A stretch of 64,000 bases of DNA from assembly GCA_016647705.1 (NCBI GenBank), contig CM028326.1, forward strand, positions 2,790,001 to 2,854,000, written 5' to 3'. The position numbers and the translations under genes were made by a program. The DNA is from Eucommia ulmoides. Its lineage: Eukaryota; Streptophyta; Magnoliopsida; Garryales; Eucommiaceae. Below the pieces are notes generated by a model. It was given only the letters and a program-made list of their open reading frames with translations, was not told the origin of the DNA and made no database searches. The number at the start of each line of letters is the position of its first letter. The first letter of the stretch is position 1. Of this stretch, positions 56,067 to 64,000 are shown in pieces.

Positions 56067-59000
56067 ATGAAATCCATGGGGACTGAAGATCCGAACCGTG
56101 CCAATGTCCCTTTAAGACCTCCCGCCACACCATTTGCTGCTCCTCCAAACGCAATGCCGTTTTTCAGACCCACCCCACCCACAACTATCCAGACTCCAAT
56201 GCCTCCCTCAACTCCTGGACCGATAGCTGGATTAGGCCCCTCTGGTTTTAAATTGACACCACCACCACCACCCGGTTCCATTAACGGTCCATCCATGTCT
56301 TATCCACCACCACCATCATACGCCCCACCACCTCCAGGAGTTTTCCAGCAGTTCCCAACACCACAATATCCGGTGATTGATCAAGTTCCTCCTCCACCGA
56401 CAGGGCAGTCGGCTTCATATCAACAACCGATAAAACCATCCATCGGTCCTTTCTCATCCCCATCAGTGCCACTGCCGCCAAATGTGCAGTCAGGCTTTCC
56501 GGATTATCCCAGTAAACAACCTAACGTGATTACACGCACTCCTCCTGTACAACAGTCTGGAGGTTATGTTCCACCTCAACCACCACCATCATCAGCTCCT
56601 TTTGTTGCTCATCAAGGAGGTTATTTTCCTCCTCCACCAGGTGTGAATCCACAAATGCAATATCCAGGCTCTGGACCGCCTATGGGAGGCATTCAGGCTT
56701 TGGCGGAAGACTTCAATTCTCTCTCACTAGGGTCTGTTCCAGGGTCATTTGATTCAGGGGTGGACCTTAAAGCTTTGCCTAGGGCATTAGAAGGCGACGT
56801 GGAGCCAAACTCTTATGCGGGGATGTACCCCATGAATTGTCATTCAAGATATCTGCGGCTTACTACTAATGCCATACCAAATTCTCAGTCTTTGGTTTCG
56901 AGGTGGCATTTGCCTCTTGGAGCAGTTGTTTGTCCTCTAGCAGAAGCTCCTGATGGGGTGAGCAACTGTAATTTTTAGATGACTTATGTAGTTATACTTA
57001 AGAAGTGTTTTTTAATAACTGTTTATCATGCAGGAGGAAATACCAGTTGTTAATTTTGCAATGACGGGTATCATTCGTTGTAGGAGATGTCGGTCTTATG
57101 TAAATCCATATGCGACATTCACAGACAGTGGAAGGAAGTGGCGGTGCAACATGTGTTCTTTGCTTAACGAAGGTAATTATCCAAGCTGTTAACCTGTGCA
57201 TACATTTATATGTGTGTGTGTGTGTGTGAGTGTCTATTTCATATTTTTGAACTTGTTAGGGATTGGTGGAAGCAAACTATGTGAAATTCAATACGGCGAG
57301 AGTTTGCTTGCTTGTATCTCAAAACAGTTTATGCTTGCTGTTGCAACCCTACTACTGTTATAAGCTAGTTAATTTACTTGGACATTTAGAATTTTTTTTT
57401 TCCATTTTAGCGAGGGACATGTCATGATTTATAACTCTCATGTCCAGTGCCGGGTGACTATTTCGCCCACTTGGATGCCAGTGGAAGAAGAATTGATTTG
57501 GATCAACGTCCTGAGCTTACAAAGGGTAGTGTAGAACTTATTGCTCCATCTGACTACATGGTGAGGCCACCAATGCCGCCGTTGTATTTTTTCTTGATTG
57601 ACGTGTCAGTATCTGCCGTTCGAAGTGGAATGTTGGAGGTAAGCATTTCACCTTGCATTGTACGATGCCTATGCCTGCATCTATATGAATTTTAAACATA
57701 GAAGTCCCCGTATATGTGTGGGAAGTTGGGGTGGGGATGTTTGGGTTGACCAAAATTTATATTAAAAGAAGTGTTCTTTTGGCAGGTTGTGGCACAAACT
57801 ATCAAGTCTTGTTTGGATACTTTGCCTGGCTTCCCGAGAACTCAGATTGGGTTCATAACTTTTGACAGCACAATACATTTTTACAGTATGAAGGCAAGTA
57901 ATTTATGTTAAATTTAATTATTACATCGTTTTATTTTCCTCGCTACAATATTAATTCGTGTGCAAAAGCATAAATTTGGGTTTGTTTGTGTGGCAGACGT
58001 CTTTATCTCAGCCTCAGATGATGGTGGTCTCGGATTTGGACGATATATTTGTTCCCCTACCAGATGATCTCCTTGTTAACTTGTTAGAATCAAGAAGCGT
58101 GGTGAATGCATTCCTTGACAGTTTGCCGTTCATGTTTCATGACAATATGAATGTGGAGTCTGCCTTTGGCCCGGCTGTTAAAGCTGCATTCATGGTTATG
58201 GTGAGTCATCTTCTCTCCGTTGAGAACCATTTGAATTGAGTCGCTGAATTAGGGCCCGTTTAGTTGTGCTTCAATTCGCAAATCAATTCATCAAAAATAG
58301 GATAATTTAGACAACCAAACGAGCCCTTACTTACCAATTACTTTCTGAATTCATGTGTTAAAATCCACTTAGACGTCTCAGATCTTATCTTGTCCCATGT
58401 ACAGAGCAAACTTGGTGGGAAATTATTGATCTTCCAGAATACATTGCCATCCCTCGGTGTTGGCCACTTAAGATTACGTGGAGACGATCTTAGGGCCTAT
58501 GGAACGGATAAAGAGCAAGCATTAAGAATACCTGAGGATCCATTTTATAAACAGATGGCTGCTGATTTTACTAAAGTCCAGATTGCAGTGAATCTATATG
58601 CGTTCAGTGACAAGTATACTGATATAGCCTCTATAGGTATGTGCTCTTGTTGTTTATTTCTAGGTTGGCTTCTTGCCCAAGACTGTTGAGACCTAAAATA
58701 AGACCTAAAGTTAGTGCCATGATCCATTTTTCAACTTGTATATATTTAACAGGAACTTTCGCAAAATACACTGGCGGTCAGGTCTATTACTATCCAAGCT
58801 TCCAATCCACCGTTCACAAAGAGAAGCTGAGACATGAGCTTAGCAGAGACCTCACGAGAGAAACCGCCTGGGAGTCCGTCATGCGTATAAGATGTGGAAG
58901 TGGTCGGTCCATGAACAATGAATTGGTCCTATTTTCGTTTTTTAACCACTTGTCATTTTCCAGTCACTATTTTGACACCACCTAATTAATTTCACTTTTT

Positions 59001-61744
59001 CTTGTACTGCCTAGGTGTGCGGTTCACAAGTTATCATGGTAATTTGATGCTTAGATCCTCTGATTTATTAGCACTCCCAGCTGTTGACTGTGATAAAGCT
59101 TATGGAGCTCAGTTATCCCTTGAAGAAACATTGCTCACTACTCAGACTGTATATTTCCAAGTTGCGCTATTGTATCCGCTCAAGCATATCACCATTTATT
59201 TCTACGTCGGAAATAAACCTCTTTACTTATATTTGCTTTAGTTTTTTAGCTACCTAGTTGGGGGTAGCAGATTATGGAAAATGTTAGGAGGTTCCAACCT
59301 AAATACCATATGGTACCAAGTGGAGTAACTCCTTTCATACATATATAGACTACTTTGGGAAGCCTCACAGATTTGATGTGGGATTCTAACACCCATCCTT
59401 ACGTGCAACCCTGCCTTGCACGTGCTGCAATGAAACAATTAGAAGAGAAAAGAAAAATATTCAAACAAGCAGAGACAAACAAGCGAGACTTACCAAACCA
59501 TGTTAGAATGTTCCAGCCTAAAATCATATGGTATCGGGTAACTCCTTTCATATGTGGACTACTTTGGGAAGCATCATAGGTTCGATGTGGGATTCTGACA
59601 ACAAAAAACCTCTAAATTTGCCCGAGTTATTCACATCTTCATGAAACAAAAATATCCTCTTCCTTTCTATCCTAGCCATATGCATTTCACATTTTGATCA
59701 TCCCAGAAACAAACCCTTAAAGCAATAATATTTTTTTGCCATGGGTCTCAATTTTTGCTGCCCCCTATTCACCCAACCCACTAACAACTAAAACTTTTTG
59801 AGAGGTCGGTAATTCTGTCAGAAGTACAAAGTCACTGCAAAATTATGCAGTGATTTCCGTATAGCGTTTGTGCTTCTAACAAAATTATTAGACTTCTCAC
59901 AAAAATTAGTGCGAGCGAGTAGACTACATGGGCATAAATTTTAAGTTTGTGGACTATTTACCAAAACCCCTAATATGTACAAGTTGCTAAAGTTCCTTGA
60001 CCATCGAAAGGTACACTTCATCCTCTGGAGAAAGGCGTATAAGAGTACATACAGCGGCTGCACCTGTGGTTGCAGATCTAGGAGAGATGTATCGCCAGGC
60101 TGATACCGGTGCCATTGTTTCATTGCTTTCACGACTAGGTATATCTATTTTTGTATCTATATCTATATATAAGACATATAAGCCCTATTCATCAATAACT
60201 AGTTTCTGCTATTTGAATGTGAACTCGTGCTCTGGCAAATTCTTATTTTTTAAATAAACTGCAGCAATTGAGAAAACTGTGTCTTCTAAATTGGAGGAAG
60301 CTCGAAACTTCATTCAACTAAAGATTGTGAAGGCCCTGAGAGAATATAGAAATCTTTATTCTGTGCAGCACCGGTTGGGAGGACGGATGATATATCCAGA
60401 ATCACTGAAATTCTTGCCATTGTATGGTTTAGGGTTATTTAGATCAATACCTCTTCATGGTGGGTATGGGGATGTTCAGCTCGACGAACGATGTGCAGCT
60501 GGTTACACCATGATGGCATTACCCGTTAAGAAGCTATTGAAGCTTCTTTACCCTAGCCTGATCCGGATTGATGCATACCTTGTAAATGTAAGTAACTTTC
60601 TTGCATTAAAAGTTAAAAACTCGCCTGTTAATGGCCATAAATCTTGTGAGGAACCATTGACACATTACATCTCTAATATGCAGCCATCTTCTCAGTCTGA
60701 TAAGTCCAGCGAGAGTCTGAAAAGGCTGCCGCTTACGGCGGAAAGCTTAGATTCCAGAGCCCTTTATATTTTTGATGATGGGTTTAGGTTTGTAATATGG
60801 TTTGGTGGAGCAGTTTCACCTGATATAGCAAAGGATCTTCTTGGGGAAGACTTCGCCACCGACTTTTCAAAGGTGAGATTTATTATTTTTGTCTATATTG
60901 GGTGGGGGCGCCCACTCCCCCCCACCCCGGCCCCAACACACACAAAAGAAAATCTAATGCCACCCCATTTTTATATAAGTATGTACATGTCCCTCCCCCA
61001 GCATTGTGAACTTATATTTTTTAAATATCCCTATATTTTATTCGCTCCCTAGTGCATACCCTGTGGGTTTTCTTTAAATTAACATCCATGAGATGAGAGA
61101 GTGGTGATGACAGTGGCTCTTCAGGGAGAAAGAGGGGCTGGGGGCAAAGAGAGGTGAATGTGTGCAGAGAGAGGCGGGAACAATCACGTGCAGTAATGAT
61201 GGCGTGGAGTACATTTGTGTGTGTGAGAGAGAGACACATATTGAGATTGAGTGATTGACAACTAACTCTCGTGTTAAAATGTTATTTGATCTCAACTATT
61301 GGATCTTAAATTTGATCAAACGGTGTAAAATGTCTCAGGGATAAAAACTGAATTGTTTTATTATATAGATTTCATATTCGCCCCTCCTAACCTCCAAATC
61401 TTGCGGCTGCCCTTGATCACGCTCTAAAACTTCTCAAAATCAAATGCTTTGTGTGCTTTTCTAGTGCGTTATTTTCAGATGTAAATATATTCTCGTGTTC
61501 TGAAAAATAGGTCAGCCTTGGCGTGCGCAACAATGAGAAGTCAAGAAAGCTAATGTCGACGATTGAGAAGTTTAGGGAGACAGACCCTTCATATTACCAA
61601 CCATGCCACCTCGTCAGACAAGGTGAACAACCACGAGAAGGTTTCTTTCTACTTTCAAACCTTGTTGAGGACCGGGTTGTTGGTTCAAACGGCTACATTG
61701 ATTGGATCTCTCAGATACACCGCCAAGTCCAACAAAACGCTTAG
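56067..61744 (+). CDS. SEC24A: SEC24A, COPII cargo-binding coat subunit
   Basis: Twelve exons: 56067-56957, 57034-57172, 57448-57638, 57786-57893, 57997-58200, 58405-58636, 58753-58902, 59015-59171, 60011-60138, 60265-60587, 60684-60872, 61511-61744; 981 codons in one frame. The N-terminal ~270 residues are Pro-rich and disordered. Then come SLSLGSVPGS, the conserved PMNCHSRYLRLTTNAIPNSQ, the zinc finger C313-C316-C335-C338, the trunk (PPLYFFLIDVSVSA...), helical (TVYFQVALLY / GERRIRVHTAAAPV) and gelsolin (IFDDGFRFVIWFGGAVSPDI) domains, ending IDWISQIHRQVQQNA. It closely matches Arabidopsis SEC24A/ERMO2 (At3g07100), which selects cargo for ER-to-Golgi vesicles with SEC23 and SAR1. The second Met (56,076, MGTEDPN) is the family's usual start. 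Intron 4 has a GC donor (AAG|GCAAGT, 57,894). Introns 5 and 8 carry transposons. Confidence 0.97.
57213..57229. repeat. (TG)n microsatellite in SEC24A intron 2
   Basis: TGTGTGTGTGTGTGTG run. Confidence 0.9.
58252..58326. mobile_element. 75-bp MITE (PIF/Harbinger-like) in SEC24A intron 5
   Basis: GGGCCCGTTTAGTTGTG at the left and its inverted partner ACAACCAAACGAGCCC at the right, flanked by TTA direct repeats (58,249-58,251; 58,327-58,329). A 3-bp TTA duplication is typical of PIF/Harbinger (Tourist) MITEs. It is a near-minimal deletion version of the 18,786 family. Confidence 0.82.
59282..59600 (-). mobile_element. TRIM-like element, family of 26,055, in SEC24A intron 8
   Basis: Two LTR-like copies (TGTTAGGAGGTTCCAACCTA..ACCATATGG at 59,282 and TGTTAGAATGTTCCAGCCTA..ATCATATGG at 59,511), each running to TCGATGTGGGATTCT or TTTGATGTGGGATTCT. 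The interior (CTTACGTGCAACCCTGCCTT, CAAACAAGCAGAGACAAACA) matches the interior at 26,160-26,255. No exact target duplication. The host exon junctions on both sides remain intact. Confidence 0.72.
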
Positions 61745-62125
61745 TTACATCAGGTAATAGTTTTCTTTGACCGAAACAAACCTTACAGTATCATGTATTT
61801 TGGGTGTTAAGAGATTGGACGGTTGACTTGATGAGGACTAAAACCTTCGTGTTGACGACGATTTGTTTGTGTAAGAAGAATAATGTTTGGTAATTGGTAT
61901 AGTTGAATGGCACCAGAAGTGCAGCTCCTGGTCTCATCAAGGGCAGATAGAGAGGAGGGAAGAAAAAAAAAGGGTGATAAAACAAATTTATAGCAGAAGG
62001 GTGATTGAGAATAAACTCTTTGTTGAGGATTTTTGGTTGCTCTATTTTTGTGATTGTGAGCCCAATGTAATTGGAAAGATTTTATTTTTCCTTTTTTTTT
62101 TTTTAAATAATATTCTTTTAAAGTG
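61745..62125 (+). other. SEC24A 3' UTR/downstream flank
   Basis: Follows the stop codon directly. Possible polyadenylation signals are AATAAACT near 62,011 and AAATAATATT near 62,105. No other feature. Confidence 0.4.
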
Positions 62126-62460
62126 ATGTATTTAAGTGTAATTTTAGTTACATGTATTTGTGTAATATTACAAATTGTATGTACTTGTATAATATTTGTT
62201 ACACGTTATAAAGTACATGTATTTGTGTAATATTTGTGATATTTAATAAATGTTACAGACATAAATTAGTTTAATATTAGTTACATGTATTTTTGTATAA
62301 ATTTAGTTACATATTACAAATTATATGTATTTTGTGTAATATTTGTTACATCTAACAAATTTTTACACACAAATTAGTTATATGTAACTGTGCACTTAAA
62401 TTAGTTATATGTAACTGTGCGAGTGCAGACACATGTATTGGACTTATGTCTTTTTTTAAT
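62126..62460. repeat. TTACATGTATTTGTGTAATATT minisatellite
   Basis: Imperfect copies of TTACATGTATTTGTGTAATA and GTTACA.. recur about every 45-60 bases between 62,145 and 62,415. Two adjacent copies of TTAGTTATATGTAACTGTGC (62,373; 62,400) are nearly exact. Confidence 0.7.
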
Positions 62461-63259
62461 AGGTGAAACTAAAATACAAGTTACTTTTGCCTCTGAGATT
62501 TTTTTAAAATTAAGGGCAAATTGAGGGACTTGCACAGAATGTCCCTAATTTTAATTCTATCATTTTGATTATCAAATTATTTATTTTTTATTCTACTATA
62601 ATTAACATAATTATTTTAATTATGAAATGTAAGAAAAAAAATGTATTTTACACATTTTTTTTATTAACTTTCTACATTTAAAATAATGACATTTTTTTTC
62701 ATGTATATAAAAAATCAAATATTTTATGCATATAAGCATCAAGTTTTTTTTATGCATATAAGTATCGGATATTTTCATTGAACAAAATTATTCACCTCAT
62801 AAAAATATTTCGGGCTCAAATTTAAATAAGTGAATTTGTAATTCTTAATTGGGTTATGAAATTCAAATTAAAAAATTGAATTTTAGGAAATTATAAACGA
62901 AAATTAAATTCAGAACCCAATTAGTGATTCAAACAAAAGCATTAGAATTGAAGCTTTCAAGGCTTGTAATCTAGTGATTCACTATCTAATTTCTTTTGTG
63001 AAAGATCTAGAGTTCAACTTCTCCCGCAACATATATAAAAAAAAAAAAAAAAAAACAATTGGAGGAAAAAGAAATTGGAGCTTCCAAGTTCATGTTCCAA
63101 TTTGATGACACCAAAACACCCTATCATGATTACCAAGATTGTTCTCTTTTTTTTTCTTTTTTTTTAAAATATCATTACTTTATCCTTTACACTTTATTGT
63201 ATTTAGCCCTTAAAATTTGGGAATAAATGATTAATTAATTAAACCGGATTGGGGGTTAT
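62461..63259. other. AT-rich intergenic DNA
   Basis: No gene or element recognised; poly-A at 63,036-63,056 and poly-T at 63,147-63,165. Confidence 0.4.
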
Positions 63260-63620
63260 TCTGTTTTATAAAAATGAGTTTTTACGGAACATCTTCTTTT
63301 CGTGAATTGGGGACTTTTTTTTTCGGAAACAAATAATTATTTTGGAAATAGGTTTTCGTAATACATTATTTAGGAACCAATTTTTAGGTACTAATTCTTG
63401 GAACAAAGTTTGTTTTTTGGGGGGGAATAAATCATTTTTCTTAGAACAAATATTTTTTTGGGGAACAGGAACAAATAATTGTTTTGTGAACACATTTTTT
63501 GGGAATAGATTTTGGGAACATAATTTGTTAAAAAAAAAAAAAAAAAAAAGGTTTTGTTCAGAAAAATCTGTTCCAAAAAGATTATTTATTCCCAAAAAAA
63601 TTAAACTTGATTGAAGGGAT
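63260..63620. repeat. Degenerate GGAACAAA/TTTTTTGGG repeat block
   Basis: About eight to ten imperfect ~25-45-base units (TTTTTTTGGGGAACAGGAAC, AACAAATAATTATTTTGGAA, TTGGGAATAGATTTTGGGAA) plus a poly-A run (63,531-63,550). Both strands stay open by chance because of base composition; no protein is inferred. Confidence 0.65.
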
Positions 63621-64000
63621 TACCCTTGATCAATCACTATGACGTAAACAGATTCATGTAACTGATCCTATTTAACTGTGAGACAAATGTTTAGTTGTTG
63701 TTGTTTGTTACCAAAAGAATATGTTTTCAATTAGATGTTATGTGATAACCTCCTCTATCTTACATGCTCTATCTTATTCCCGTGATTCTACAATGTGTGG
63801 TCACTGGCTGAAAAATAGTAGCGTTTGTTAATCCTGAGATTTTGATGGATAATTAAGGGTTGATATTTTTTGTGGAACTAACGAGTTTATTGAGTGTTTC
63901 AGTTTAAAAGTTTCATTCAAGATAATATCATGAAATAATTATGAAGGACGCAGAGACGGATTAAAGAGTATTGAAGATTCTAAAGATACTACGTGAAAAT

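Noticed and set aside
9331..61744. A biosynthetic or defence gene cluster
   Set aside because: The six genes belong to unrelated conserved families, have mixed strands and follow ancestral gene order. Nothing suggests joint function.

Overview
This is a gene-containing stretch of a eudicot plant nuclear genome. The evidence is AT-rich DNA, multi-exon genes with short GT-AG introns, and many small plant-type transposons (TRIM, tRNA-derived SINE, hAT, PIF/Harbinger, MULE). Six protein-coding genes can be rebuilt exon by exon. In order they are: an RCC1-repeat/F-box-like protein (minus, 9.3-15.4 kb), a plant LRRC40-type leucine-rich-repeat protein (minus, 17.8-26.8 kb, 21 exons), a single-exon secreted Gly-rich repeat protein (minus, 29.0-30.1 kb), SDE5 (plus, 32.5-37.4 kb), a choline transporter-like protein CTL1/CHER1 (minus, 44.5-49.1 kb) and SEC24A (plus, 56.1-61.7 kb). 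From memory of the Arabidopsis map, the first five follow the order At3g15430, At3g15410, At3g15400 (ATA20), At3g15390 (SDE5), At3g15380 (CTL1). The block is therefore probably an ancient collinear segment, with the secreted repeat gene in the ATA20 position. SEC24A (Arabidopsis At3g07100) is not part of that block.

Layout: 1-9 kb is intergenic and repeat-rich, with an Ogre/Tat-like LTR-retrotransposon remnant, a 1.2-kb foldback and degenerate minisatellites. 9-31 kb holds the three minus-strand genes; their introns carry TRIM elements, a SINE, MITEs and a tandem array that copies a splice acceptor. 27.0-28.3 kb is a palindromic element with a hAT element nested in it. 32-37.4 kb is SDE5. 38-44.2 kb holds a LINE tail fused to a decayed Mutator-like element (MULE) that encodes a transposase followed by a plant mobile domain (PMD). 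44.5-49.1 kb is CTL1. 50-55 kb holds a MULE-type MITE and a non-autonomous MULE whose AAACGC-rich ends match the PMD-MULE and which stops right at the SEC24A 5' end. 61.8-64 kb is 3' flank and low-complexity DNA.

The genes do not form a pathway. They act in RNA silencing (SDE5), COPII secretion (SEC24A), choline/membrane trafficking (CTL1), probable anther wall or extracellular structure (ATA20-like) and two repeat-protein scaffolds. The RCC1 gene carries a frameshift near 10,840. The other five models keep an open frame across every splice junction. No new multigene system was recognised. The most unusual material is the PMD-MULE family, the splice-acceptor tandem array and the fast-evolving ATA20-position gene.
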